Part shown: one piece after another, positions 8,503 to 17,511 of the stretch | Layout: each line of letters opens with the position of its first letter | How positions within the stretch are numbered: position 1 is the stretch's first letter | Origin: Janthinobacterium agaricidamnosum NBRC 102515 = DSM 9628 | GTDB taxonomy: Bacteria; Pseudomonadota; Gammaproteobacteria; Burkholderiales; Burkholderiaceae_D | Assembly (NCBI RefSeq): GCF_000723165.1 | Contig: NZ_HG322949.1 | Span: forward strand, 2,208,234 to 2,272,233 | Length of the DNA stretch: 64,000 nucleotides | Direction: 5' to 3' | Program-made: the position numbers and the translations under genes | The notes under the pieces: generated by a model | What the model was told of the DNA's origin: nothing | What the model saw: the letters and a program-made list of their open reading frames with translations, nothing else | The model's database searches: none

Positions 8503-9036
8503 CTACGGCGATGCCAGTTGCCGCCACTCCGGCCTTAATAAACTGTATATTTTGACATCGCGGATCATGCCGTTATGGAAAAATGCCTGCCGCATCAGCC
8601 CCTCGTAATGAAAGCCGCATTTCAGCGCGATTCGCTCCGAAGCCAGGTTGTCCGTATCCATCAGTAATTCCAGCCGGTGGTACTGGTAGGCGCGGAACAG
8701 GTGGTCGGCCAGCAGCCGGGTCGCTGCGGTGACGTAGCCGCGTCCGGCCAGGGCGGTGTCGAACAGACGGTAGCCGATTTCGCGGCAAATCGGGGTGCGG
8801 CTCTTGAAGTGGCTGATGATGCCGACGATATGGTGGTGACGGTCTTCGATGACGAACATTTCATGGTCGTCGGTGACCAGGCCGGTCTGCATGAAGTCGC
8901 GCCGTATCACTTCCGGCGACTTGAAGTTCATCGGGAAAAACTCGCCGCGCGACGGCAAGTCGTTGAGCAGCGCAATGAAGGTATTCAAATCGCTGCTTAA
9001 CAAATGCCGCACGGTGCACAGGTGTCCTTTTAACAT
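8503..9036 (-). CDS. GNAT-family N-acetyltransferase (RimJ/RimL-like)
   Basis: This 177-residue single-domain acetyltransferase transfers acetyl from acetyl-CoA to an amine substrate. The RimJ/RimL pattern is visible: a beta strand with IVGIISHFK, then EIGYRLFDTALAGRGYVTAATRLLADHLF, which holds the acetyl-CoA-binding loop (about 100-118), then RLELLMDTDNLASERIALKCGFHYEG at about 128-152. This arrangement is typical of enzymes acting on protein N-termini, antibiotics or small amines. The true substrate cannot be read from the sequence. It is transcribed divergently from the M28 peptidase gene. Confidence 0.88.
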   Translation of the reverse strand: MLKGHLCTVRHLLSSDLNTFIALLNDLPSRGEFFPMNFKSPEVIRRDFMQTGLVTDDHEMFVIEDRHHHIVGIISHFKSRTPICREIGYRLFDTALAGRGYVTAATRLLADHLFRAYQYHRLELLMDTDNLASERIALKCGFHYEGLMRQAFFHNGMIRDVKIYSLLRPEWRQLASP

Positions 9037-9223
9037 ACAGGCTTTCGCGGTCTGGAGTCAATCCGATCTTAGTCGAATGAAAACACTAATGCAATCGGCG
9101 AACGTCTCCGCGATGACCTGCTTTGACGGCCCGTCAATAATTCATGTAGGCTATGTTTCCTCCGCTGCATGCATTTGCCTGAAGCCGGGGACGTCATTCA
9201 ACTTTTCATTACAGGAATCCCGC

Positions 9224-10660
9224 ATGAAGTCCATGTTTTCCCCTCCGCTGCGCAAGACCTTGTTATCGCTGGTCGCCGTGGCCATGTTCAGCGGTGCCGC
9301 CCAGGCTGCCGACGATACGGCCGCGCTGGCCCGGATCCGCAACAGCGCCATGCAAAGCGACTGGGCCTATGAACGGCTGGCCGACATGACCGACTTGATC
9401 GGGCCGCGCCTGTCCGGTTCGGCCGGCGCCGCCGCCGCGGTGGAGCAGGTGGCCGACGTCATGCGCAAGCTGGGCGCCAAGGTGACGTTGCAGCCGGTCA
9501 AGGTGCCGCACTGGGTACGCGGCGTGGAAACGGCGGAACTGGTCGATTATGCCGGGCGTCCGGCCGGCATCAGCCAGCGGGTGGTGCTGACGGCGCTGGG
9601 CGGTTCGGGCGCCACGCCGGCGGACGGCCTGACCGCGCCGGTGCTGGTGGTGCGCAGCTTCGATGAATTGAAGGCGCGCGCGGCGGAAGTGAAAGGCAAG
9701 ATCGTCTTGATCGACGTCGCCTTCGACCAGCAGATGGCGGACCGGGGTTTTGCCGGCCCGGCCTATGGGCAAGGCTCCAAATTCCGCGTGCAGGGACCGA
9801 AACTGGCGGCCGAACTGGGCGCGGCGGCGGCGCTGGTGCGCTCGGTCGGCGGCGCCAATTTCCGCATTCCGCACGCCGGTCACAGCGCGCTGGCCGACGG
9901 CAAGCGCATCCCGGCGGCCGCCGTGACGGTGGAAGACGCGCTGCTGATCAACCGCCTGGCGGCGCGCGGTCCGCTCAAGATGCACCTGACGCTGACGCCG
10001 CAAAACCTGCCCGACGCCGACAGCTTTAACGTCATCGCCGATTTCGCCGGCAGCGACAAGGCCGATGAAGTGGTGGTGGTGTCCGGCCACCTCGATTCGT
10101 GGGACCTGGCCACCGGCGCCCATGACGACGGCGCCGGCCTGGTCAGCGCGATGGGCGTCATCGACACCCTCAAGAAACTCAATCTGCAGCCGCGCCGAAC
10201 GATACGCGTGATCGCCTGGATGAACGAGGAAAACGGCGGCCGTGGCGGCAAGGCATATTTCGAGGCGAATAAAGATGCGCTGGACAAGCAGTTCGCGGCG
10301 ATTGAAAGCGACATGGGCGCCGGCCGTCCGTTCGGCATCCGCGCCAGCGTCACCCAGCAGGGCGAAAAACTGCTGCTGCCGTTGCGCGCGGCGCTGGAAC
10401 TGATCGGCGCGCAAACCTTCACGCGCCGCGATGCGCTCGATACCGGCGACCTGGGCTACCTGGAAAAAGGCGGCGTGCCGATTTTCGAGCCGGTGGTCGA
10501 CAGCCACGATTATTTCCACTACCACCATTCGCCAGCCGACACGCTGGACAAGGTCGATCCGGATAACCTGCGCCGCAACGTGGTGGTGATGACGTCGATG
10601 GCCTGGTACCTGGCGAATCTGGAGCAGCCGATCGGCCGCGCCCCGGCCCGGGCCGAGTGA
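9224..10660 (+). CDS. Exported M28-family zinc aminopeptidase
   Basis: This 478-residue protein is read from ATG 9224, the first start followed by a clean signal peptide (RKTLLSLVAVAMFSGAAQAA). A PA-like insert lies at about 130-230. The M28 core follows: SGHLDSWDLATGAHDDGAG (His and Asp metal ligands), WMNEENGGRGG (catalytic Glu plus metal Glu), ESDMGAGRPFG (metal Asp) and HDYFHYHHSPADTLDKV (final His ligand). All five expected ligands of the co-catalytic di-zinc site are present. It should cleave N-terminal residues from peptides in the periplasm or outside the cell. It converges on the hydrolase at 10662 with a one-base gap. Confidence 0.9.
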   Translation: MKSMFSPPLRKTLLSLVAVAMFSGAAQAADDTAALARIRNSAMQSDWAYERLADMTDLIGPRLSGSAGAAAAVEQVADVMRKLGAKVTLQPVKVPHWVRGVETAELVDYAGRPAGISQRVVLTALGGSGATPADGLTAPVLVVRSFDELKARAAEVKGKIVLIDVAFDQQMADRGFAGPAYGQGSKFRVQGPKLAAELGAAAALVRSVGGANFRIPHAGHSALADGKRIPAAAVTVEDALLINRLAARGPLKMHLTLTPQNLPDADSFNVIADFAGSDKADEVVVVSGHLDSWDLATGAHDDGAGLVSAMGVIDTLKKLNLQPRRTIRVIAWMNEENGGRGGKAYFEANKDALDKQFAAIESDMGAGRPFGIRASVTQQGEKLLLPLRAALELIGAQTFTRRDALDTGDLGYLEKGGVPIFEPVVDSHDYFHYHHSPADTLDKVDPDNLRRNVVVMTSMAWYLANLEQPIGRAPARAE

Positions 10661-10661
10661 C

Positions 10662-11519
10662 TTAAATGGCGTTCAGCGGTATCTTGAGATAGCGTACGCC
10701 GTTGTCTTCGGCTTCCGGCAACTGGCCGGCGTTCAGGTTGACCTGGATCGCCGGCAGTATCAGCGTCGGCATGTCCAGCGTGGCGTCGCGCCGGGTGCGC
10801 AGCGCCACGAATTGTTCCTCGGTGACGCCATCGTGCAGGTGGATATTGCCGGCGCGCTGTTCGGCCACCGTCACTTCCCAGCGCGCCTCGCGCCCGGCCG
10901 GCGGATAATCGTGGCACATGAACAAACGCGTTTCCGGCGCCAGGCGCAGCAGCCGTTGCGCCGAATGGTACAGCATGCTGGCCGAACCGCCCGGGAAATC
11001 GCAGCGCGCAGTGCCCAGGTCGGGCATGAACAGCGTATCGCCGACAAATACCGCATCGCCGATCTGGTACGCCATGTCGGCCGGCGTGTGGCCCGGCACA
11101 TGCAGCGCGCGCGCTTCCATCGGCCCGATCTGGAACACTTCATCGGGGCTGAACAAATGATCGAATTGCGAGCCGTCCTGCGCCGCCCCCGGCTGGTTGT
11201 ACACCGCCGAGAACGCATGCTGCACGGTGCGGATCGCCGAGCCGATGCCGATCCGGCCGCCGATATGCCGGGCCAGATAGGGCGCGGCCGACAAATGGTC
11301 GGCGTGCGCATGGGTTTCCAGCAGCCAGCGGCATTCCAGGCGGTGCGCCCGCACAAAATCGATCACCTGGTCGGCCGACACATGCGCCGTGCGGCCCGAT
11401 TTCGGATCGTAGTCCAGTACCGAATCGATGACTGCGCAAGCGCCGCCGTCTTCTTGATAGACAACGTAGGTGACGGTGGACGTGCCCGTATCGAAAAACG
11501 CCTGGATCTGTGGCTTCAT
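10662..11519 (-). CDS. MBL-fold metallo-hydrolase, persulfide dioxygenase-like
   Basis: This 285-residue protein has the metallo-beta-lactamase signature THAHADHLSAAP (His 70, His 72, Asp 74, His 75), then HVPGHTPADMAY with the next metal His, VGDTLFMPDLGTARCDFPGG and FMCHDYPP. The GTARCDFPGG and HDYPP blocks are characteristic of ETHE1/Blh-type sulfur dioxygenases, which bind a single iron and oxidise glutathione persulfide to sulfite. I infer a role in sulfide detoxification. No rhodanese or BigR-type regulator is adjacent. A glyoxalase II role is the main alternative, and the CDFPGG motif argues against it. Confidence 0.82.
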   Translation of the reverse strand: MKPQIQAFFDTGTSTVTYVVYQEDGGACAVIDSVLDYDPKSGRTAHVSADQVIDFVRAHRLECRWLLETHAHADHLSAAPYLARHIGGRIGIGSAIRTVQHAFSAVYNQPGAAQDGSQFDHLFSPDEVFQIGPMEARALHVPGHTPADMAYQIGDAVFVGDTLFMPDLGTARCDFPGGSASMLYHSAQRLLRLAPETRLFMCHDYPPAGREARWEVTVAEQRAGNIHLHDGVTEEQFVALRTRRDATLDMPTLILPAIQVNLNAGQLPEAEDNGVRYLKIPLNAI

Positions 11520-11693
11520 GTTATTTGCTGACTCGCTAAGGTAAAAAAGTTTCCCAGTATTATAGTTATAAATTGCTCAGTTTTTCCATGATTCATGCGA
11601 AAAACAAATAACAATTTTCCAGGAGACCATGCGCAGCTGTGCGCGGGGCCTGCCTTGCTTCATGCTAGGCTCATCATAACAAAAGGAGCTGGC

Positions 11694-11921
11694 ATGAATG
11701 TTTTGACGCAGGAATATCGCGGCTACACCATCAGGGTCACGCCGTTCCAGGACCATGACGACTTATGGGATTTCACGTATCAGCTGAGCAAGGATGGCGG
11801 GCCGGCCATCGATGGCAGCCAGACGCTGGGTGGCCATCTGACGGCTGAGATCGCTGGTTTCGCGGGTGTCGAAGTGGCCAGGATCGAGGTCGATAATTTA
11901 CTTGCACTTGATCGAGCGTAG
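11694..11921 (+). CDS. Small conserved-looking protein, tandem member 1
   Basis: This 75-residue protein starts at ATG 11694, preceded by AAAAGGAG. It is acidic and soluble with no membrane segment or signal. It reads like a compact alpha/beta domain: EYRGYTIRVTPFQDHDDLWDFTYQLSKDG, then an acidic C-terminal helix (VEVARIEVDNLLA). The same pattern (Y-[RK]-G-[YW], a WxFxY/WSASC strand, a final [AI]-x(2)-VDN[LI] helix) recurs in the next gene at 12037, so the two are probably diverged tandem duplicates. I do not recognise a function. Confidence 0.7.
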   Translation: MNVLTQEYRGYTIRVTPFQDHDDLWDFTYQLSKDGGPAIDGSQTLGGHLTAEIAGFAGVEVARIEVDNLLALDRA

Positions 11922-12036
11922 GTCAAGCGCAGGCGGTGTGCAAACGGTTTGGCCTGTTTGGCGCTTTCCGGCATAATCGAATCGTCGCGCGATATCGTTC
12001 GTGCTACGATTTTCCCTTATCAACCAGGAGGCGCAG

Positions 12037-12285
12037 ATGGATAGTAGCTCGAAAATTCACTACAAGGGATGGGAACTCATCCCGCTCGCGGTTCCTACCA
12101 ATGACGGTCAGTGGTCGGCTAGTTGCGATATAGAACGGGCCGGTGCGGATGGGGTGGAAGTGTTTGAAGGATCCACCATGCAATTTGTGCGCGACGATGA
12201 AGATGACGCCATCGCCGCCGCTTGCGAAGAGGCCATCCGCCAAGTCGATAACATCATCGCCAATCCGCTGGTGCGGCAGGCTTGA
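12037..12285 (+). CDS. Small conserved-looking protein, tandem member 2
   Basis: This 82-residue acidic protein starts at ATG 12037, after CAGGAGGCG, an excellent ribosome binding site. The frame is open for 12 more codons upstream without a better start. The sequence IHYKGWELIPLAV, WSASCDIERAG and IRQVDNIIA parallels the protein encoded at 11694. No signal peptide, membrane segment or catalytic motif is visible. The two genes are 115 bases apart on the same strand. Function unknown. Confidence 0.75.
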   Translation: MDSSSKIHYKGWELIPLAVPTNDGQWSASCDIERAGADGVEVFEGSTMQFVRDDEDDAIAAACEEAIRQVDNIIANPLVRQA

Positions 12286-12539
12286 CTGCTATTGACGGTG
12301 TAACTTGAGCGTAGTCCGCGTGAAGCCATGCGGCTTTGCGCGGCTTGTCGAGCGCTTACTCCGTATGTAGTTAATAGTATTCCTCCTTGTAGCATTCTTT
12401 GGTTTGATTCAATCATAGGCATGGTCTTTCTTATTGCCATGTCCTTTTTTCCTTCTATTTTTTCATCATGTTCCGCTTGCCGCCGGCAGCAGCATCGTGG
12501 CGTTGAGTCCGGCTGGCCGATTTAAATTGATTGCACCAT
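12286..12539. other. Intergenic region upstream of the prp control region
   Basis: These 254 bases lie between the small protein gene and the prp enhancer sites. They are T-rich around 12360-12470 and contain no supported gene on either strand. No divergent prpR regulator gene is present here, although such a gene is often found at this position. Confidence 0.4.
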
Positions 12540-12588
12540 GTTTCAGGTGAAATTGAATGTTTCAAAATGAAACGTAGATGAAACGTTT
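12540..12588 (+). promoter_or_regulatory. Candidate PrpR enhancer sites (TTTCA/TGAAA palindromes)
   Basis: Two inverted repeats stand in a row. GTTTCA-GG-TGAAAT spans 12540-12553 and GTTTCA-AAA-TGAAAC spans 12559-12573. A further AAACGTTT palindrome lies at 12581-12588. They sit about 110-160 bases upstream of a sigma-54 promoter, the usual position for an enhancer-binding activator. PrpR is the established sigma-54 activator of propionate genes in enterobacteria. Assigning these sites to PrpR is inference from context. Confidence 0.6.
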
Positions 12589-12684
12589 ATACTTGTTCTT
12601 GTGGGCCATCATGAAACATGCAAGCTTGCCATCTTGATTGCAAGTGCTTGATTATCCTGATGAATTTCTATTCTGCTCCAGGCA

Positions 12685-12700
12685 TGGCACGCCGCTTGCA
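12685..12700 (+). promoter_or_regulatory. Sigma-54 promoter of the prp cluster
   Basis: TGGCACG-CCGC-TTGCA matches the -24/-12 consensus (TGGCACG-N4-TTGCW) at every defined position. It lies 53 bases before the prpB start, which leaves a normal leader. With the upstream palindromes it implies control by RpoN and a propionate-sensing activator that is not encoded in the window. Confidence 0.82.
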
Positions 12701-12752
12701 ATAGTGGCGGCATATCCTCGTAATATTGTGCAACTCTTAACAAGGTGAATAC

Positions 12753-13652
12753 ATGAGTCATCATTCCGCCGGCGCCGCGTTCCGCCAGGCCGTCTCCGAA
12801 GAATCCCCGCTGCAAGTGGTCGGCGCGATCAACGCCAACCACGCCTTGCTGGCCAGGCGCGCCGGTTTCAAGGCGATTTATTTGTCCGGCGGCGGCGTCG
12901 CGGCCGGCTCGCTGGGCTTGCCCGACCTGGGCATTTCCAGCCTCGACGATGTGCTGACCGATATCCGCCGCATCACCGATGTGTGCGACTTGCCGCTGCT
13001 GGTCGACGCCGACACCGGTTTCGGTTCGTCCGCGTTCAACGTGGCGCGCACCGTCAAGTCGATGATCAAGTTCGGCGCCGCCGCGCTGCACATCGAAGAC
13101 CAGGTCGGCGCCAAGCGCTGCGGCCACCGTCCGGGCAAGGAAATCGTCGGCAAGGATGAAATGGTGGACCGCATCAAGGCCGCCGTCGATGCCCGCACCG
13201 ATGACAATTTCGTCATCATGGCGCGCACCGATGCGCTGGCCGTCGAAGGCCTGGACGCCGCGCTGGAGCGGGCCATCGCCTGCGTCGAAGCGGGCGCCGA
13301 CATGATCTTCCCGGAAGCGATCACCAGCCTCGACATGTATAAACAATTCGCCAAGGCCGTCAAGGTGCCGATCCTGGCCAATATCACCGAATTCGGCGCC
13401 ACGCCGCTGTTTACGCTCGATCAATTGCGCAGCGCCGACGTGGCGCTGGCGCTGTATCCGCTGTCGGCCTTCCGCGCGATGAACAAGGCGGCCGAGAATG
13501 TCTACACCGCGCTGCGCCGCGACGGCACGCAACAGAACGTGGTCGACACCATGCAAACCCGCATGGAACTGTATGAAAGCATCAATTACCACGAGTTCGA
13601 ACAAAAGCTCGACGCGCTGTTTTCGGCGCAACACGCCGCGAAAAAACAATAA
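12753..13652 (+). CDS. prpB: 2-methylisocitrate lyase
   Basis: This 299-residue enzyme splits 2-methylisocitrate into pyruvate and succinate, the last step of the methylcitrate cycle for propionyl-CoA disposal. The isocitrate lyase/PEP mutase fold shows [26 protein letters not shown] (metal Asp), IEDQV and the catalytic loop [10 protein letters not shown] with Cys 123. The RCGHRPGKE form and short length distinguish PrpB from isocitrate lyase (about 430 residues). It is the first gene behind the sigma-54 promoter and is followed after 30 bases by prpC. Confidence 0.96.
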   Translation: MSHHSAGAAFRQAVSEESPLQVVGAINANHALLARRAGFKAIYLSGGGVAAGSLGLPDLGISSLDDVLTDIRRITDVCDLPLLVDADTGFGSSAFNVARTVKSMIKFGAAALHIEDQVGAKRCGHRPGKEIVGKDEMVDRIKAAVDARTDDNFVIMARTDALAVEGLDAALERAIACVEAGADMIFPEAITSLDMYKQFAKAVKVPILANITEFGATPLFTLDQLRSADVALALYPLSAFRAMNKAAENVYTALRRDGTQQNVVDTMQTRMELYESINYHEFEQKLDALFSAQHAAKKQ

Positions 13653-13682
13653 GCGACCTGGCTAAATTACTTGGAGACTACG

Positions 13683-14837
13683 ATGAGCGACACCCAAACC
13701 GGCACCTTCAAACCTAAAAAATCCGTCGCCCTGTCCGGCGTCACGGCCGGCAATACCGCGCTGTGCTCGGTAGGCAAGACCGGCAACGATTTGCACTATC
13801 GCGGCTACGACATCCTCGACGTCGCCAACACCTGCGAATTCGAAGAGATCGCCTACCTGCTGGTGCACGGCAAGCTGCCGAACCAGGCCGAACTGCGCGG
13901 CTACAAGGCCAAACTGACATCGCTGCGCGGCTTGCCGGCGTCGTTGAAGACGGCGCTGGAATCCTTGCCGGCGTCGGCCCATCCGATGGACGTGATGCGC
14001 ACCGGCGTTTCGGTGCTCGGTTGTCTGCTGCCGGAAAAAGATGATCACAATGCGCCGGGCGCGCGCGACATCGCCGACCGCCTGATGGCGTCGTTCGGCT
14101 CGATGCTGCTGTACTGGTACCACTTCAGCCACAACGGCAAGCGGATCGACGTGGAAACCGACGACGATACCATCGGCGGCCATTTCCTGCATTTGCTGCA
14201 TGGTCAAAAACCGTCCGACAACTGGGTGCGGGCGATGCACACCTCGCTGATCCTGTACGCGGAACACGAGTTCAACGCATCGACGTTCACCAGCCGCGTC
14301 ATCGCCGGCACCGGTTCCGACATCCATTCGGCGATCGCCGGCGGCATCGGCGCGCTGCGCGGCCCGAAACACGGCGGCGCCAACGAGTTCGCCTTTGAAA
14401 TCCAGAAGCGCTACGACAACGCCGACGAGGCCGAAGCGGACATCCGCAACCGCGTCGCCAACAAGGAAGTGGTGATCGGCTTCGGCCATCCGGTGTACAC
14501 GATTTCCGACCCGCGCAACGTCGTCATCAAGGAAGTGGCGCGCTCGCTGTCGCAGGAAGCCGGTTCGATGAAGATGTTCGACATCGCCGAACGGCTCGAA
14601 ACGGTGATGTGGGACATCAAGAAAATGTTCCCCAACCTGGACTGGTTTTCGGCGGTTTCGTACCACATGATGGGCGTGCCGACCGCCATGTTCACGCCGC
14701 TGTTCGTCATTTCGCGCACTTCCGGCTGGGCCGCGCACGTCATCGAGCAGCGCATCGACAACAAGATCATCCGCCCGAGCGCCAATTACGTCGGCCCGGA
14801 AGACCTGCCATTCGTCGCCATCAAGGAACGCAAGTAA
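13683..14837 (+). CDS. prpC: 2-methylcitrate synthase
   Basis: This 384-residue citrate-synthase-fold enzyme condenses propionyl-CoA with oxaloacetate. I chose ATG 13683, after GGAG, rather than an in-frame TTG four codons upstream. Active-site blocks are present: GPKHGGANE (His), GFGHPVY (His) and [14 protein letters not shown] (Asp). The early LHYRGYDI and [15 protein letters not shown] segments are typical of methylcitrate synthases. The type I size and the operon position between prpB and acnD support PrpC over housekeeping GltA. Confidence 0.95.
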   Translation: MSDTQTGTFKPKKSVALSGVTAGNTALCSVGKTGNDLHYRGYDILDVANTCEFEEIAYLLVHGKLPNQAELRGYKAKLTSLRGLPASLKTALESLPASAHPMDVMRTGVSVLGCLLPEKDDHNAPGARDIADRLMASFGSMLLYWYHFSHNGKRIDVETDDDTIGGHFLHLLHGQKPSDNWVRAMHTSLILYAEHEFNASTFTSRVIAGTGSDIHSAIAGGIGALRGPKHGGANEFAFEIQKRYDNADEAEADIRNRVANKEVVIGFGHPVYTISDPRNVVIKEVARSLSQEAGSMKMFDIAERLETVMWDIKKMFPNLDWFSAVSYHMMGVPTAMFTPLFVISRTSGWAAHVIEQRIDNKIIRPSANYVGPEDLPFVAIKERK

Positions 14838-14852
14838 AAGGAACGCAAGTCA

Positions 14853-17450
14853 ATGAATACAGCATACCGTCAAGCCCTGCCCGGCAGCACACTGGATTAT
14901 TTCGACGCGCGCGGCGCGGTCGAGGCGATCCAGGCCGGCGCCTACGACAAGCTGCCGTACACCTCGCGGGTACTGGCGGAAAACCTCGTGCGCCGTTGCG
15001 ACCCAGCCACGCTGAGCGCGTCGTTGACCCAGTTGATCGAGCGCCGCCGCGACCTCGATTTCCCGTGGTTTCCGGCGCGCGTGGTGTGCCATGACATCCT
15101 CGGCCAGACCGCGCTGGTCGACCTGGCCGGCTTGCGCGACGCGATCGCCGCGCAGGGCGGCGACCCGGCGCTGGTCAATCCGGTGGTGCCGACCCAGCTG
15201 GTGGTCGACCATTCGCTGGCCGTCGAATGCGGCGGTTTCGACCCGGACGCTTTCGACAAGAACCGCGCCATCGAAGACCGCCGCAACGAAGACCGCTTCG
15301 ATTTCATCAACTGGACCAGGAAGGCGTTCAAGAACGTCGACGTGATCCCGCCCGGTAACGGCATCCTGCACCAGATCAACCTGGAACGCATGTCGCCGGT
15401 GGTGCAGGTGCAACACGGCGTGGCCTTCCCGGATACGCTGGTCGGCACCGATTCGCACACGCCGATGGTCGATGCGCTGGGCGTGATCGCCATCGGCGTC
15501 GGCGGCCTGGAAGCGGAAAGCGTGATGCTGGGCCGCGCTTCGTGGATGCGGCTGCCGGACATCATCGGCGTCGAATTGACCGGCAAGCCTCAGCCGGGCA
15601 TCACCGCCACCGACACGGTGCTGGCGCTGACCGAATTCCTGCGCAAGCAAAAAGTAGTGTCGTCCTACCTCGAATTCTATGGCGAGGGCGCGGCGCACCT
15701 GACGCTGGGCGACCGCGCGACGATTTCCAACATGGCGCCGGAATACGGCTCGACCGCCGCGATGTTTTACATCGACCAGCAAACCATCACATACCTGAAA
15801 TTGACGGGCCGCGACGATGAGCTGGTCAAGCTGGTGGAACTGTACGCGAAACACACCGGCCTGTGGGCCGACAGCCTGAAACACGCCGAATACGAGCGCG
15901 TGATCCGTTTCGATTTATCGTCGGTGGTGCGCAATATCGCCGGCCCGTCGAACCCGCACAGCCGGGTGCCGACTTCGGAACTGGCGGCGCGCGGCATCAG
16001 CGGCGTCGTGGAAAACGAGCCGGGCCGGATGCCGGACGGCGCGGTGATCATCGCCGCCATCACCAGCTGCACCAACACGAATAACCCGCGCAACATGATT
16101 GCCGCCGGCCTGCTGGCGCGCAACGCCAATACGCGCGGACTGACCCGCAAGCCGTGGGTCAAAAGCTCGCTGGCGCCCGGTTCCAAGACCGTCACCCTGT
16201 ACCTGCAAGAAGCGGGGCTGATGCCGGAACTGGAGCAACTGGGCTTCGGCGTGGTGGCCTATGCCTGCACCTCGTGCAACGGCATGTCGGGCGCGCTCGA
16301 TCCGGCGATCCAGAAAGAAGTCGTCGGGCGCGACCTGTACGCCACCGCCGTGCTGTCCGGCAACCGCAACTTCGACGGCCGCATCCACCCGTACGCCAAG
16401 CAGGCGTTCCTGGCGTCGCCGCCGCTGGTGGTGGCCTATGCGATCGCCGGCACCATCCGTTTCGACATCGAGAAAGACATCCTCGGCATCGATGCCGGCG
16501 GCCAGCCGGTGACGCTGAAGGATATCTGGCCGTCCGATGAGGAAATCGACGCCATCGTCGCGGCCAGCGTCAGGCCGGTCCATTTCCATCAAGTGTATAT
16601 CCCGATGTTCGCGCGGCAGCCGGACGATGGCGAGCAGGTCAGCCCGCTGTACGACTGGCGTCCGCACACCACCTACATCCGCCGTCCGCCGTACTGGGAA
16701 GGCGCGCTGGCCGGCGCGCGGCCATTGAAGGGCATGCGGCCGCTGGCGGTCTTGGGCGACAACATCACCACCGACCATCTGTCGCCGTCGAACGCGATCA
16801 TGCTCGACAGCGCGGCCGGCGCCTACCTGGCGAAAATGGGCTTGCCGGAAGAAGACTTCAATTCCTACGCAACCCATCGCGGCGACCATTTGACCGCGCA
16901 GCGCGCCACCTTCGCCAATCCGACGCTGAAAAATGAAATGGTGCGCGATGCGGACGGTAAAGTAAAAGCCGGTTCGCTGACGCGCATCGAGCCGGACGGG
17001 CTGGTGTCGCGCATGTGGGAAGCGATCGAAGTTTATATGGAGCGCAAGCAGCCGCTGATCGTCATCGCCGGCGCCGATTACGGCCAGGGTTCGTCGCGCG
17101 ACTGGGCCGCCAAGGGCGTGCGCCTGGCCGGCGTGGAAGCCATCGCCGCCGAAGGTTTTGAGCGCATCCACCGCACCAACCTGGTCGGCATGGGCGTGCT
17201 GCCGCTGGAATTCCAGCCCGGCGTGAACCGTTTGACGCTGGGCATCGACGGCAGCGAAACCTTCGACGTGATCGGCGAGCGCACGCCGCGCGCCAGCGTG
17301 ACGCTGGTGATCAACCGCAAGAATGGCGAACGGGTCGAGGTGCCGATGACCTGCCGCCTCGACACCGCCGAAGAAGTGTCGATCTACGAAGCGGGCGGCG
17401 TATTGCAGCGCTTCGCCCAGGACTTCCTGGAATCGACCAAGGCCGCCTGA
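14853..17450 (+). CDS. acnD: Fe/S-dependent 2-methylisocitrate dehydratase AcnD
   Basis: This 865-residue aconitase-superfamily enzyme dehydrates 2-methylcitrate. The three [4Fe-4S] ligands are visible: Cys 406 in TSCTNTNNPRN, and Cys 472 and Cys 475 in YACTSCNGMSG. Substrate-binding blocks include GTDSHTPMVDALGV, the swivel-domain GADYGQGSSRDWAAKG and GDNITTDHLSPSNAI. AcnD replaces the Fe/S-independent PrpD and requires the isomerase PrpF, encoded next. It starts 15 bases after prpC and is followed by a strong intrinsic terminator. Confidence 0.95.
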   Translation: MNTAYRQALPGSTLDYFDARGAVEAIQAGAYDKLPYTSRVLAENLVRRCDPATLSASLTQLIERRRDLDFPWFPARVVCHDILGQTALVDLAGLRDAIAAQGGDPALVNPVVPTQLVVDHSLAVECGGFDPDAFDKNRAIEDRRNEDRFDFINWTRKAFKNVDVIPPGNGILHQINLERMSPVVQVQHGVAFPDTLVGTDSHTPMVDALGVIAIGVGGLEAESVMLGRASWMRLPDIIGVELTGKPQPGITATDTVLALTEFLRKQKVVSSYLEFYGEGAAHLTLGDRATISNMAPEYGSTAAMFYIDQQTITYLKLTGRDDELVKLVELYAKHTGLWADSLKHAEYERVIRFDLSSVVRNIAGPSNPHSRVPTSELAARGISGVVENEPGRMPDGAVIIAAITSCTNTNNPRNMIAAGLLARNANTRGLTRKPWVKSSLAPGSKTVTLYLQEAGLMPELEQLGFGVVAYACTSCNGMSGALDPAIQKEVVGRDLYATAVLSGNRNFDGRIHPYAKQAFLASPPLVVAYAIAGTIRFDIEKDILGIDAGGQPVTLKDIWPSDEEIDAIVAASVRPVHFHQVYIPMFARQPDDGEQVSPLYDWRPHTTYIRRPPYWEGALAGARPLKGMRPLAVLGDNITTDHLSPSNAIMLDSAAGAYLAKMGLPEEDFNSYATHRGDHLTAQRATFANPTLKNEMVRDADGKVKAGSLTRIEPDGLVSRMWEAIEVYMERKQPLIVIAGADYGQGSSRDWAAKGVRLAGVEAIAAEGFERIHRTNLVGMGVLPLEFQPGVNRLTLGIDGSETFDVIGERTPRASVTLVINRKNGERVEVPMTCRLDTAEEVSIYEAGGVLQRFAQDFLESTKAA

Positions 17451-17463
17451 CAGCCTTTATCAC

Positions 17464-17499
17464 GCCGGGCGGCGCAGGCACGCGCCGCCCGGCTTTTTT
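17464..17499 (+). terminator. Intrinsic terminator between acnD and prpF
   Basis: An 11-bp GC stem (GCCGGGCGGCG at 17464-17474 pairing with CGCCGCCCGGC at 17483-17493) is followed by six T. It sits inside the functional gene set, only 18 bases before prpF, so prpF should be expressed at a lower level through read-through or from its own promoter. Confidence 0.88.
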
Positions 17500-17511
17500 A
17501 CGAAAGCATTC

